Of a DNA stretch of 64,000 nt, positions 1 through 12,590 are shown piece after piece (within the stretch, counting starts at the first letter, position 1; each line of letters opens with the position of its first letter). A program made the position numbers and the translations under genes. The stretch is from positions 41,178,305-41,242,304 of the forward strand of contig CM041115.1 of the NCBI GenBank assembly GCA_023079485.1, read 5' to 3'. Origin of the DNA: Archilochus colubris. Its lineage: Eukaryota; Chordata; Aves; Apodiformes; Trochilidae. Below the pieces are notes generated by a model, which saw only the letters and a list, made by a program, of their open reading frames with translations, made no database searches and had not been told where the DNA came from.

Positions 1-354
1 TTCATTTTGTTGACCTTGAACCACTACCTTAGCTAACCTTTAAGCAGTCTGAACTGAGATGAAATGTAGCATAAGTTTTTTCTGGTGTCTTTTTATCCCT
101 CAGCTTGTATTTTGTAGTGAGTAGAACAAGGAAAAAAGAGACCATGGAAAAGTGACAGTGGGGGATCAGAAGAAAAAATGGAGAGCAGATGATAAAGTTT
201 GAAGGGTGGTAACAGAAAACAAGACATTATTATGAAAAGAGCTGCTTAGAACAGATAGATGAAAATAAATAGGACAGGAGGAAAGTTAGAACAAAAAACC
301 ACACATGCATTATACTGCTGTTTAAAAATACCTCCTCATTAAAGTTTTGTTGTG
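1..354. other. AT-rich unique DNA, no gene seen
   Basis: No reading frame of note, no splice-like exon and no repeat family was recognised here. Confidence 0.5.
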
Positions 355-390
355 GGTTTTTTTTTGTTTTGTTTTATTTTGTTTTGTTTT
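355..390 (+). repeat. T/G-rich simple repeat (TTTTG-like)
   Basis: A run of T broken by single G residues, roughly of the form TTTTG repeated. It lies about 60 bases from the 3' end of the antisense CR1 copy that follows. It is low-complexity sequence. Confidence 0.8.
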
Positions 391-452
391 CTGTAATTGT
401 TTTTAATTACAGAATTACTGAAAATTTATATAGTTACTGGAATGTTTGAATA

Positions 453-712
453 TAGAATCACATAATCAGCCAGGTTGGATAGGAAGGACTTCTGAGGTCA
501 TCAAGTCCAACCCTTGACCCACTTCTGCTGTGGTTACCAGACCATGGCAACTGAGTGCCACACCAGTCTCTTTTTAAAACCCTCCAGGGATGGAGAATCC
601 ACTCCCTCCCTGGGCAGCCCATTCCAAAGTCTGATAACCCTCTCTGTAAAGAATTTCTTGTTGCTGAAAATTTTGTATGCTCTTTTTAGAGTGGTAGGTT
701 TGGAAATATATT
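453..712 (-). mobile_element. CR1 LINE fragment, antisense, 5'-truncated
   Basis: The plus strand begins with a CATAGAATCA-like octamer remnant followed by an antisense CR1 3' end (AGGTTGGA... then TCATCAAGTCCAACC). Read on the minus strand it encodes the end of CR1 ORF2: a block reading KKFFTERVIRLWNGLPREGV, then DSPSLEGFKKRL, which matches the usual carboxy end of the CR1 reverse-transcriptase protein. The frame upstream of that block (plus positions above about 712) no longer resembles CR1, so the copy is 5'-truncated, as is normal for LINE insertions. Only about 260 bases remain, so it cannot encode an active protein. The family call is firm. The 5' edge is approximate. Confidence 0.88.
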
Positions 713-1457
713 GGGAAATTATTTCTATTTCCCTTTTTCTGTAGGTCATCTTGGGTTTCAGCTGAGACAATGAATATTTATTTCATAGATAACTATATTT
801 AAATTTAAAAATGATTTTCAGACAACTTCAAATATGACAATGAAATAGCTCAATTAATTTGTCTCAAGGCTGATTATTTGTACAGGCAATGATAATATGT
901 TTGCTGAGGCAGAAGAAGTCACATAAATGTTCTCCAGATACTTTTTCTGGTACATGTAATACAGGCAGGGAAATCTCTTGTGCATGCAACTGCCTAATTG
1001 ATCTGTTGTTACAGTAGGTAACCTACAATCCTTCATACATTTTTACACAAATCAAAAGACTCAATTTTCCATTTATTTTGACCATGATTTTAATAGTTAA
1101 TTTATCATTCCAATTAAATCACAAGAGTCTGGTATAATTTGACTTGAGAACTTTCACATCTTAGCTCTGGAGAACTAGGCACATTGCACTGTAGCACAAA
1201 AACCTTTGAACATCGGAAGGATGGATGAGGGGAAGTTTATCAAATCTTTTTTATCATATTTTGGAAGCTAAGATTTGGATTATATTTTAAGAAGTGTACC
1301 AAAGTTCTGAGAAAAACCTTTTGCTTTGTCTAAACCTCTGAATTTCTGTAGAAAGAATGATCAAATTATGTGAGTATAACACAGCAAATCCTGGTGGTGG
1401 GTGAGGAAAAATACATTTTGAAATTATTTCACTTTAAACTCTCAAGTTATACAGAAA
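713..1457. other. AT-rich unique DNA, no gene seen
   Basis: It separates the first CR1 remnant from the first LTR. Short frames only. Nothing recognised. Confidence 0.5.
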
Positions 1458-2034
1458 ACTCCTGGTTTTGTCTTCAATTGAGTTACTTTCATCCAGAGTA
1501 GCTGATACAGGGTGATGTTTTAGAGCGTTCTGGCTAACAGTGTTGATAACACAGGGCTGTTTCTGCTATTGCTGAGCCTTGATTACACAGTCAAGGCCTT
1601 TTCTGCTTCTCACCCCACTGAACCAGAGAGTAGGCTGGAGGTGCACAGGAAGCTGGAAGAAGACACATCTGGGAAGAGCTGACCCAAACTGTCCAAAGGG
1701 ATATCCAAGACAATCTGGCATCATGCTCAGCAATGAAACCAAGTTAAGCACTAGGAAGGAGGAATGTTCCTATCTATGGCATTTGTCTTCCCAGTTAGCA
1801 ATCCCTACATGTGACAGAGCCTGGCTTTCTTGGATATGGCTGAACCAGTGAATAAATTCCTTCTTCTTGATTTTCTTTCATATGTGGATTTTGCTTTACC
1901 TATTAAACTGACCTTCTCCCAACCCACAAGTTTTGTCATTTTTACTCTCCTGATTCTCTCCCTTTTCCCACCTGAGGGAGAGTGTATGAGTGGCTCTGAG
2001 GGGCTTAGTAGCTATCTTGGGCTAAACCATGACA
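1458..2034 (+). mobile_element. Solo LTR of an avian endogenous retrovirus, old copy
   Basis: The segment matches from memory a widespread bird retroviral LTR. Its reverse strand begins TGTCATGGTTTAGCCC (consensus TGTCGTGGTTTAACC). Landmarks in order on the plus strand are: an eroded left end near 1458; GTGTTGATAACACAGGG at about 1540; CAAGGCCTTTTCTGCTTCTC at about 1592; an eroded TATA region near 1728; a polyadenylation-type ATTAAA at 1902-1907; and the right end ...AAACCATGACA at 2034. TATA followed by ATTAAA gives the plus orientation. No gag, pol or env sequence lies on either side, so it is a solo LTR left by recombination between two LTRs. No clear target-site duplication was found, and the divergence looks high, so the insertion is old. 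The exact subfamily was not determined, and the left boundary is uncertain by several bases. Confidence 0.8.
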
Positions 2035-4129
2035 ATAGTTCTTAAGACAAGCACTAATTAATGATGAAGTGTCTTCATAGAAATAGGTAAAAGACAAACA
2101 AACTCACCCCATAGTTTCTTGTTTAGTAAATTCTTAAGTTTTCTCTGCAGAATAGAAATGGATGTTTTCTTGGTAATAGTTCTCTTCCTTTTCTAGAACA
2201 AGAAGAACATTACAGCCACTATTTCTTACTGTTTGTTCAGAAAATATAAACCGTTCCTTGCTGTCTTATCCTTAATTGGGCAGATTAAGTATCATTATAT
2301 TTCTGAAACATCTCAAAAATAAACAGAAGAGTTTTCTAAGTAAGTGAAATTCACATAATCACCATGGAAAACACTCAAGGCTTAATTTCTCTCCTACAGA
2401 GTTAAGACTTTGTATTTTTAGGTAGTCTAGTTTTTGTGAAGCTGCAACATGAGAAAAGTAATAGTCTCAAAACCAGCTTTTAATTAATGCTTCTGAGAAT
2501 AATCAGGATTATTATGTAAATACTTGATAATTTTATCTTTTATGTCATAGAAAACCAGACTCTAAGAAAATATATTTTTTCTTTAAATGCAATCCACTGT
2601 AAGGCTACTTGTACTTCATTGTCAGTACTTCCATCAACCAATGTTAAAGAGAAACTAGATCATGTCATGGGACTACATGTCACTTTTCTTTGGGTCACTT
2701 AACCTTTCCTCATAAATATGAAAGAAGAGGTACAGGATATATCATATAAGTTAAATTAGTAAACAAAGGAGAGACTAAGCTAGAAATATCAGGTGAACAG
2801 GATTCTGTCTGATTTTGTGTCCTCATATTAAGTAACTTTCTTTCTAGTAATTCCCTGTAAGTTGTACTTGTGTTATTGTTCCCTGGCCCAAAGAAATACA
2901 AGAAACATTTTTAAAACAGCACAAATTCTAAATTAAACTATTTTTAAATATATTATACTTAAAACAGCTTGACTTGAATTCCATCAAAACTTCGGATCAC
3001 TTAGCGTTCTTTACTTTGCTGTTTTGCTCATAGTATATTCTTTTTATTGAAATTAGATGAGCAAAGAAGCATGTTAGGTTTGAAAAAATATGACACCATG
3101 TTATGCAAAATATTATTGTTTACTATAAATGCACCAATGTGTTCCTTTAAATACAAAGCATAATGTACAGAAAAATTCCTTTCTGCAGGATCCTGGGTTT
3201 TAGCTGGCAGAGTGAGCTTCATATTTTCATGATAAATAACTAAAAAGCATTTAATGTAGAAAGAAAATCATTACGTTTCTACCTAAAACCATAATCAGAA
3301 CAAAAAGATTTGATTTAAAATGCCTAAAACCACATTGACTCAAATATATGTTTACCTGTGAGATCAGAGCAGGTTAAAGTCTCTCATGTAATAATATCTG
3401 TTTTATTGCCTATGGAACATTTTAATAAAACATGAAATGGAATTAAATAGAATCATCTCCCATAATAGCTTCCCATCATGCTGTAACATGCCTGCCTATT
3501 TACTACTATCTAATCAGTAACTGAAACTTGTACTGCACTTTTATGGTGCTTCCATGCTGGGTCTATTGCCCACTTAGGAGTGTAAAATCGTGTTATGTTT
3601 TTTATCGCTCTCAGCCATCCTAGTTCCCTTTTCTCTGGTAGTCTGTTTTGTCTAGTATCACAGTGATATCAGGTTAAAACTCTGTAGAAAAAATCCTATT
3701 TTCTCTTTCAGCGTCTCCTCCTCATTTTATGTAAGCCACTTTGTACAAGTTTTCACTCTTCTTTATATTGTTTTTCTATGTACTGAACAAACCTTTTAGC
3801 TGCCCAAACTTTTTGAAAGAAGCCATTAAACTTTCCACAGATTCTGGTGAATTCTGTACTTCATGGGTAGTACTCTGATAACAGTTTTTTTCTGAGGCAA
3901 GTCCACAGCTTTGGGCATGATTTCACCTAAGACTTCTAGATTTCTGGCTGCATAGATAGAAGAGAAAACAATTTCCAGATAAGTTATCAGTGTACAAAAT
4001 TACTCCTTAGGTTTGTACAACAAACTTGCTTCTGGTCACTGCACAACTGGTCTGTGGTTTACCAAAGTGAAAAATGAATGACAGTTAATTTTGGGGGGGA
4101 TTTTACATAGAATTTTTTTCAACATTTTC
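2035..4129. other. AT-rich unique DNA, no gene seen
   Basis: About 2.1 kb without a recognised repeat or exon. Open frames are all shorter than 70 codons and scattered on both strands, as expected by chance. Confidence 0.5.
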
Positions 4130-4148
4130 AAAAAAAAAAAAAAAAAAA
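4130..4148 (+). repeat. Poly-A run (about 19 A)
   Basis: Uninterrupted A run. No retroposed sequence was recognised immediately upstream that would make it a tail. Confidence 0.85.
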
Positions 4149-4364
4149 GCTGGGAGAAAACCTTCTATTTCAATATATTCAGAACAATTATGACTAGTTC
4201 ACTGTAGAGCTTTTGCAGTTCCTGGTTTCTAAAATGGTTTTTGAAATTGGAAAAGTGAGTGATCTGTCTGATGTATAGATTATCTGGGGAAACTGCCAGA
4301 AACTGAACCATTACTGGCAAAAGGCAATTTTCTATGGTACTTTAAGCCTCAAAAAAATGTAATT

Positions 4365-4410
4365 AAAAAAAAAAAAAAAAAAAAAGAAAGGAAGAAAGAA
4401 AGTAAAAAAC
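4365..4410 (+). repeat. Poly-A run followed by GAAA-type repeat
   Basis: About 21 A residues, then GAAAG and GAAAGAAAG units. It is low complexity. No processed pseudogene was recognised upstream. Confidence 0.85.
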
Positions 4411-6300
4411 CCCCAATATTTAATTTGAAATAAATAAAGACTATCACATCAAAATAAAAATTCATTGACTGGCTCTTTGTTTCACTGCTCTCAACAGGTT
4501 CTTGAAGAAAAGTAAAGAGAGTTGCTGATCTCTCCTGCCTGTTAATTATCCTGTGATAGGATGGGTGGAAACGTTCAAAGTTACACCAGGGAAGCTGTAG
4601 ACAGGACAGCCAAGAAGTTGGTATAAAAAATGATTCTGAGATCTGTCATTGTGGCATGGAAAAAATTTTTAAATGTAGCACCTTGCTTGAATTTGTTGGA
4701 ATTATTTGAAATTTAAGCCTTATAAGGAAAAATCAGTTTCTAAAGCATGTCCCTGAGTCACTTCACAAATTGAACTGGTTACTGCCTAGGGCTGCATGTG
4801 ATGCATTATGGCATGAAGGCAAGAACCTTTTGGGATTTCACAAGGTAAACTGGGAGCTCCTTGCTCATCCATACATTTTTACCTTAATTCCTGCTCATTT
4901 GGGTGGACCACCCTTGGCTTTGCAGCATCTTTTTGAATCTCTATTCCCTCCAGGCTTTATCTCATGTGACTCTTTCAGGCAGACTCCTGAAGAGGCCAAA
5001 GTCTACACTTCTGGAGTTCAGGGTTCTGAATTTGAATTTTGTGGAAAAACACCATGGGAACAGATTGAACTATGTGAGATAGAGGTACACAATACAGCCT
5101 AGGAATAATTGGAGGAGTTTGTCTTCTGAAGAAAGTCATGAGACTGGACCAGCTGCAAGATGTGGGAACAGTTTTATATAAGCGATTAGAATAAAACTAT
5201 TTTTAAATATGTAACAAACAAAATTGTAAATCATTCACTAGATATCTGGTGTACCATAAATGTGTGGCGAACCATACATTACATGCTTTTGCTTTTTTCT
5301 CTCTCTTTCTTAGTCCTTTTCTGATTTTGAATTCTACATAAGCATAATAAAGCATAAGCAGAGTTCGTCCATTCATGTCCTCTGACAGCATTTTGCTTGG
5401 TCCTAGCTCTGAGGGTGCTGAATTCCACTTTTGTATGGTTACTGAAACCAAGACTGCCATTTATTTTTAGAATCTTAACAAGTACTCCATTTTCTGGTGC
5501 ATATTATGTCCAGCAGACATAATTATGTCTTTGTTCATTCTTCTATGAATGGTATCATGAAGGTGTTATTGATGCTTTGTGGGAAGGCCACTAGCTACTT
5601 ATGTCCTGCTGTGCTATCCCTCTAGCAGATACTTCAGTGGGTCAAGTCTCCCACGAGGCCTGTGAATGTGACACGCATTTTAGCTATCTGAAAAAAAAAC
5701 CTTATCTACTTGTTTGTCCATATCAGATGGCCTATAGCAGACAGGCACTTTAATGTCTCCCATACTAGTCTGCTCTTTAATCCTAACTCATACATTCTAA
5801 TTGGCTCATCACCCATCCCAGGCAGAGCTCCATGCACTCCAAATCTTTTTGAATAAAGGGCACTCCTTATCATTTTACTGCCTTGTCTTTCCTAAAGAAT
5901 CTGTATCTTTCCATTTCAGCACTCCATGTGAAACTATGACACCATGTTTTTGTGATTCTAGCAAAATCTCAGCAAGTTTCAGCAAGTAGTCTTGCAATTC
6001 CACACATATCTGTATTTCATTCTGTTTATTGTCCATGCTGCATGTGTGGTTGTACTGGCACTTTAGAGAGTTTCATGCTGATTTCCCAGGAAGGGTCTGG
6101 GTGCTTTTCCCATAAAGATACCTTATAGGTTCATCCTTCTTTACCTGCAAATGTTTAAGATGCCTCTGCTTAAGTCCTATTTCACTGATTTTATGATGCT
6201 TTTCTGTCATGTCTGTCCAGTCCCTTTGCTCATAAGCTCTGTCCATTGTTGCCTCACATTGCTGTTGATAAATATCTCCATGCCGTGTCACATGTACAGT
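4411..6300. other. Unique DNA, one unrecognised open stretch, no gene supported
   Basis: Contains a 110-codon plus-strand open stretch at 4770-5102 that is slightly less AT-rich than its surroundings. It opens on TTG and has no ATG anywhere, and I recognise no domain in it, so I do not call it a gene. The rest shows only short chance frames. Confidence 0.45.
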
Positions 6301-6380
6301 CCATATACATATATATGCATATGTACATATACATATATATTTGTACATACACAGACACACACACTATACATGTATGTGTG
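6301..6380. repeat. CATATA/ACAC compound low-complexity tract
   Basis: Alternating purine-pyrimidine sequence made of ATATAC, ATGTAC and ACACAC-type units. It produces the tyrosine/isoleucine-rich translations seen in several frames here, which are artefacts. Confidence 0.8.
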
Positions 6381-8842
6381 AGTAGATGCATTTTATATCA
6401 ACCAGCTTTCATCCCTTTCATGGGTCAGGCAGATCAGGTTGTTAGTCTTGATCAAATTTATTAGTGTGTTTTCTTTCTGTGTTGACTACAGTAACTTGCC
6501 AATATATATAAAATACGTATTTAGATCTATAAAGGTACACACATAAATGAGTGAAACATGGTAGTGTGCCAGCTGTATTTACGTGTGCAGCTTTGCTGCT
6601 GGATGGACTTGAAAGTACGATGTTGAAACAAACTTGCAGCCCTCAGGTTATCAGATTTGGCAATATTTGACAGTAGCAAACAAACAAATATCTTTTAAGA
6701 AAACTGGAGATTTTAGAATTTTCTTATGGCTGAATGGGTGTCAGTCTGTTCCACCATGATAAAACTTATGCTCTGGAAAACTCATATTTCTCTTTTTCAT
6801 TTGTTCACAGAATAGGTATTCAGAACTTCTAAGCTCTGAATCATTACTGTATTTCCAAACTCACTGAAAACAATTAAATTTGTAGACAATTTTTGCCAAA
6901 GCAAAAATAAACGACTTTGTTGTTTGCTTGGATTCTTTTGCTTTACCCTGGTAGTATAAATATCTACTTCAGCCTCCTGACTGAGCCTGGTAAGAGGCAG
7001 TCTTCTCCCACTGAAATGGATGATGGGATTTGTGTTAGGATTTGGGAACTGGACTGCTGATAACAACTACAGTTTAAAGTGAAAAGGTTACATGACTTGC
7101 ATCCATGTTGTCAGCATTAGTCTGCATTTCAACTAATTTTACTTTAAGGATCTGAAGATTGAGTCATTCAAGTCACAGTGCATAGGATATTTTAAATGGT
7201 TTTACCAACATAATGGTTTGTGTGCCTGGGAAAAGGACCTGAAACATGAGTTTTATTGAATTTCAATTCCAGAATGTGAGCTTTTCCCTCTTTGATCTGT
7301 ATAACTCTGTGTGAACTTAATACTGAAATATCATTCCTGACTATGACTTGGTTTCCTTGATTAGTCCTTTGCTATTGTGTATCACAGTCATTCAGGCTGT
7401 TGCCATTGACTTATTGGTATGAGAGGATTTTAACGAATGGAAAACATCAAAACCTTTGCTTAAAGAAACAAAGGCACTCAAAAGTCTACAATAAGTAGAA
7501 GAGAGGCAATAGCTCAGAAGTCATTGTACAGAGTTCAGTGACTGAGGTAGCAATAAGCATATAGTTGGAATATCCTAGCTTCTCTTTTCAAATGTGAACT
7601 AATAACATCCATCTGGAAGAAGGCTATCATCATGATATGATGAATAGTAAAATCTGGTATACCTAGTTTCTCTGTAGACAGACAGACTTTATGTTTTTTT
7701 CATTTTATGTGATTATCGTTGTCATGTTCTTGTTGTTCTTTATTTACAAAGAGCTATCGTCACCAGAAAATAGTGATTCTAGAAAGAAGAAAGCCATAGT
7801 TAAAAGCGCGGTTTTTTTGGTTGGTTGGGTAGGGGTTTTTTTAGTTAATTTCTAAGATGTAAGCCCACAACTTTTCAGATGCATGTAAAAATTCTTTGCT
7901 TCTTTTTCAAGTATTTTTGGATTTCTACACTGTTATTCATCTAATGTTAGGACATCACATTACATTGTTAGCAGAGAGCTGAGGAGATTTGTCATTTCTT
8001 TACCGTATGAAAAACATAGGTAAAGAAATGTGAAACTTCTTCCATTGTACTTACATGCAACCTGCTCAAAGGTAAAATGCTAACAACCTGGTGAAAAAAA
8101 AAAATTAAAATATTATTATGATGATGGAGAGAGCTATAGAGGTTTTTGCTGCATCTATCAGAAGTTAAGAGAACTTCATAAAATCACATCTAGCTACTAC
8201 CCAAAGGAAGGATATGCTTAATGAAGAAAATTTTGATTAGTACTGTAATATAAATTTCTACACTTTATTCTTTCATAAAATCTTCAAGAAATTACGGTGT
8301 TTTCCAAATTAGATTATTTGATTATTAAATAGCTTTTTCCACTTTCACTGTAATCAAAACTTTCATGGATAGCTATCTCAAGACTGTGCAGCAATTTCAA
8401 GAATGAAGTAGGTAATGTTGTACCTATTTCTGTTAATTTAAATTTCAATTGCTGTTGCCCCAAACAATGCAACAGGAAATGTCAGAGAGGGTTGTGGTAC
8501 CACACTGTGATCCTCAGAGTAGACTTTATATTTTCTGAGTGCACTAAGCATTTAACTGAAGCCCTTTTTATATTAAAACCAGCGTCAGAGAAGGCTCAAA
8601 CCTCCCAGGACTACAGTCTGGAAGACAGCAATGAGCTAGCCAAATTTTTATGTTTGAAACTCCCAGTGTACACATTGTGATAGAATCATATAATATGTGA
8701 AGAAGTTTAGAGCATCTCTGTGTATCCTAGGGAGAAGCAGAAGTAAAAACACCATTTTTTGAGGCCAGAAGGCTTAGCACGAATATTCTCTTTGGAGGTT
8801 GCTTGAATATAGTAATTGATTGCATGGATCATATCTTTCATT
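6381..8842. other. AT-rich unique DNA, no gene seen
   Basis: About 2.5 kb with no recognised exon, RNA gene or repeat family. Only short chance frames. Confidence 0.5.
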
Positions 8843-8985
8843 AAAAAAAAAAATAAAAAAAAATTTTAAAAAAGGAAAGAATAAGGGAAGGAAAGGAGGG
8901 GGAGGCAGAGTGGCAGACGGAGGGTGAAAAGGAAAAGTGAAGAAGGAAGTGGAAGTGAAGTGATAGGGGAAAGTAAAGTTTATTA
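8843..8985 (+). repeat. Polypurine tract (A-rich, then G/A-rich)
   Basis: Begins as A runs with occasional T, then becomes almost pure G and A (AAGGGAAGGAAAGGAGGGGGAGG and similar) to about 8985, with few pyrimidine interruptions. Strand-asymmetric purine blocks like this can form triplex structures. It is not coding. Confidence 0.75.
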
Positions 8986-9116
8986 TTTAATTTAGTTTTA
9001 TGTCTCTCAGAGCTTTCCAACTGGGGCTATCAATTAGTTTTTTTGTGGTGAACTGTATATTTTAAATAGCTAAACCTTCCTTATTAAAATTACATGTCTT
9101 TTTTTTTATAATTCTA

Positions 9117-9119
<3 letters not shown>

Positions 9120-9147
<28 letters not shown>
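9120..9147 (+). repeat. Poly-T run (28 T)
   Basis: An uninterrupted run of 28 T. It could be the A-tail of a minus-strand retroposed sequence, but the DNA to its right (9148 onward) resembles no family I know. Confidence 0.85.
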
Positions 9148-10249
9148 AGGAAGAGAGGTTTATACACGTTGGAAGGGAAGTGTGGAACAAGAATATGCAA
9201 CTTCCATTATACTTCCCCCCTTCATCTTGTACAATAGTCCTTCAGATTTTCCAGGGACAGTATTGGTCCTGGTAGTGATGTAAACAGCAGGACAATTAGA
9301 AACTAATACTGGGAATGTGAACAAAAGTTTGGACTGCAAAGCCTGAATTATCAGAAGGTTATGGAATGTAAGAGGCAATTATGTTCTACTGCACTATCAT
9401 AACAGGAGTTGATCCCAGTTGACTTTTCATGTCACTGCTCTGCAGAGAGATGTTCCCAGGAGAGGACAATCAGAGCTAGAGTGACTGAGACCTCAAGAGA
9501 CTGAGGAACATGACTATAGATGTGGTCTACATTGATATCTGGGAATGGGGCAGCACTCCTTACTGTGCATATAGCAAAGAGTTTTGTCTGTCTATGATGA
9601 ACTCATCTGCAGACAAGTAAATTTGGAAGATTAGACTTCTCCTTTTTTCCATCTAATGATTGATTTCTTCCTCTGCATTTCCACACCCTGTTTTGAGGGA
9701 AAGGTTTGATCTCATTTTAGTCATTCTCATGCAAATTTAACTGTACAAAAATGGCTTTAAACTTGCACTTACTGTATTTCCATGCACAATTTATGAGAAA
9801 AATGTTTTTATCCTCATTGATAATGCACAAAGTGATATCGCTATATCGCTTATAATTGCTCATAAATTTGCCATTCCAACTCTCATTATGAAGAAATACT
9901 ATCATCTGCACACAATTCTGTAGGGTATTGCTTATACCAAAAAATGTGAATAGCTTTTTTTTTTTTTGATAATTTGTTAATCTATGTTAGCTTGTAAAAT
10001 AATCAACTTGTCTCTGATCTATAAGCCTTCTAATTCCAACACCCAAACCCACTGAATTAAAAAATAGGCTTATATTCCTAAATTTAATTAAACTTTATAA
10101 CTGAACTTTATAATTTGACTTATGAAAAACAATGACCACAGAATACCATTAATTAATATCTTCAAAATTCTGAGAAGAAGCTTATATTTGATATAGGAGT
10201 CAAGGATTTGGTTTCAGAGAAGGGGATATCGGAGAATACTCTGTGTGGA
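9148..10249. other. AT-rich unique DNA, no gene seen
   Basis: No recognised repeat or exon. A short T14 run lies at about 9955-9968. Confidence 0.5.
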
Positions 10250-10510
10250 TAAAACCAATCTGCCCCTTACCAGACACTGGTGCTTCCAGATGGCTCCAGC
10301 AGATCCACTAAAGGGCATGGCTGAGCTCCTCAACCAAGGTGGTGTCACCTCAGGGGAAAAATATTAGTGAGAGAGTAGAAATATTGGTCAGAGACAGGAA
10401 GTTAGGGGATGAAAAGAGAGAGAGTATGAGAAACACCAGAGGGAACAATAGCACCAGAGAGGGAGGGTGAGGAGCTGCATCAGGATGGTGCTGTGCCTGA
10501 CTCCCCATAC
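10250..10510. other. GC-richer segment, possible unclassified dispersed repeat
   Basis: Clearly richer in G and C than the surrounding DNA, with phrases such as CTCCAGCAGATCCAC, GGCATGGCTGAGCTCCTCA and GAGGAGCTGCATCAGGATGG. The composition and word use resemble bird retroviral LTR or internal sequence, but I could not match it to a known family and saw no TG...CA ends. It may be an old LTR remnant or simply a GC-richer unique stretch. Confidence 0.3.
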
Positions 10511-11800
10511 AGTTACAAGTTTATTATGTTCCTCAGAAACCTGCTATAAGATTGGTAAGATTTGTGATACAGCAGAATTTTTTAAAACCAGCAATGCTAA
10601 CAAATCTCTTAACTTCCATTAATATGATAATGTGTCAGAAAAGGTGGAATCCACCTGGTGTCTGATGCTTGGCACTTTCTGTGGATTATATTGATACACA
10701 AGGTGTAATGAGAGCTTTAGATGTAAAGCTATAGAATCTATTGTAAAGTATTCCAGTGACCTCAAAGAAAGTATTTCCTTTATCTCAGCTAGAATGTAAG
10801 AAAGAATGGAGCTAGCTGATATGCTAGCCATCAGACTTTTTCTTGATTTAGAATCAGAGCATAGAAAAGTCTTTTGAGTGGTACCACAGTAAAAAATATT
10901 TTGCTTAAAATTACTAGAATAGTACTGCAAAGCATATTATGGTAGATTAATTAATTAATTAGTTAAAAGAAAAGTGGAAAGGGAATACTGCTAGCACTAT
11001 ATATCCGTTTCTGTGACCCTACTTTATGAATATTTAAGCACTGAATTTTTAGCATGAGCTCTAGGTTTCCAATATCATTGTAACGTCGGGAAGGTCTGTA
11101 CAGTTACCAGACTGTAGATCTCACCAGGCAGATCTCTAGCCAATGACATCTTTCCATCAACCTGTTCTCAAAGTTCAGTTTTGTAAAATCTCCATTTCTA
11201 CTTGCTATGCCAGTCATACCTCATTAGGAGAAAGAAGCCATGGCCAATTTGTGGACTCACAAAACAGCTATGAATCTAAGAGAGGAATGACATTGCAAAG
11301 ACTGAATTTTCTTTTTTGGTTTGTTGGCCTGTTTGTGTACCATTTCCTATGTGTGCATGTTGTGATGTTACTCATTAAGTGGATCTTGAGATCAGTAAAT
11401 TAATCTCGAGTAAGATCCTGAAAGAGGACAGGGGAATACAAGGAGCATAGATAAAGTATATAGAGCCTGTAGCATCCCTAGGTCTCATGAAACTCCACTA
11501 AACAGGGTAGAAAACAGATATAGTAAGGGAAGGGCAATTGGGTGAATATGTGAAGTTTTCTGCAAGCCAAGAAAAAATATCATTATATTTAGACTTCCTA
11601 GAAGCATGATCACAGGGAAAATCAACACTGCAAGCATGCAATTGGCAGAGGGAAGACATTTTTCAGATTTTTACTTCCAGTCCATCTCACTCACCCAATG
11701 TGAAATTTCCCAATGGAAAGGTAACTTCTTATTTACTTTCTGTTATGTGTGGCTTTAGAAATTTTCTGAATATTTCAGCTGTGCTTGCTTATAAGGGGAA
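10511..11800. other. AT-rich unique DNA, no gene seen
   Basis: Contains a TTAA(T) mini-repeat near 10949-10962. Nothing else recognised. Confidence 0.5.
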
Positions 11801-11895
11801 GAAAAAAAAACCCCCAAAACAAAAAAATAACAAAAAACAGCCAAACAAAAAAAAAATACCCAAACCAAATCCAACCAGCCAACCAAAATCAATTG
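11801..11895 (-). repeat. A/C-rich simple tract (T/G-rich on the minus strand)
   Basis: Runs of A interrupted by C, CC and CCCCC, such as AAACAAAAAAATAACAAAAAAC and CCAACCAGCCAACC. It is the same kind of tract as those at 12591, 35185 and 43088 but inverted. It causes Lys/Asn/Pro/Gln-rich translations on the plus strand that are not genes. Confidence 0.8.
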
Positions 11896-12590
11896 CGTTA
11901 TCTAAAACTTCTGGAAGACTTGAGATTACATTAACATTAGTTAAAGTCAATACCAATGGTTCACCTGTGAATTTGAGCATCAAGTCCATTTTACACTTTC
12001 ATATGTATGACCTAAAAAGAGACATATTATTAGAAAATACGAATAAAATATTGTTTGGCTCAGCTATACAAATGATGTAATATTTTCTTCTGTGCAAATA
12101 CTCTTTGGTGTTCAGTTAATATGATATTTTCCACGGTAGAATTTGTCTTAAGGTCACAAGCATAACCAGATTAGATCAGCTCAAAGTCCATCTCTCCAGC
12201 TTTGTGCCTCCACAAGCATCTGATAGGAAAAGTGGAATCAAACCTGCCTAATTTTTGTGATTTAGTGGGCAGGTTCTAGTCTCCCCAGAGGCAGGAACTT
12301 CTGGAGTTATTTTATGAAACAGTACTAATCTATCTCAATTAAATATTTAAAACAGTTTCTTAAAGTACTCTTGGTTCTGGTATGATGAGCAGAAGACCTG
12401 GCACACATGTGCTTCACATGTACCAGGTAGCAGTCTGTTCTTGATCTGGTTTGTCTCATGTAAGTAATTAAAATCACTCATCTAACGGATAGACATCCTT
12501 AACACCAATCTTGAATATATCTGACCCAGTGTCTGACAGTCTCTGATTTTTACAGTGCTGGCTTTTTGGCCTTTTGGCTTTCTTGCTTCC
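11896..12590. other. AT-rich unique DNA, no gene seen
   Basis: It lies between the inverted A/C-rich tract and the large T/G-rich tract. Nothing recognised. Confidence 0.5.

Noticed and set aside
4770..5102. 110-codon plus-strand reading frame
   Set aside because: It opens on TTG and contains no ATG. No domain, splice signals or family recognised.
6073..6464. Tyr/Ile/Cys-rich frames on both strands
   Set aside because: They are translations of the CATATA/ACAC low-complexity tract.
9120..9300. T28 run as the tail of an antisense processed pseudogene
   Set aside because: The adjacent sequence has no recognisable gene similarity and no target duplication was found.
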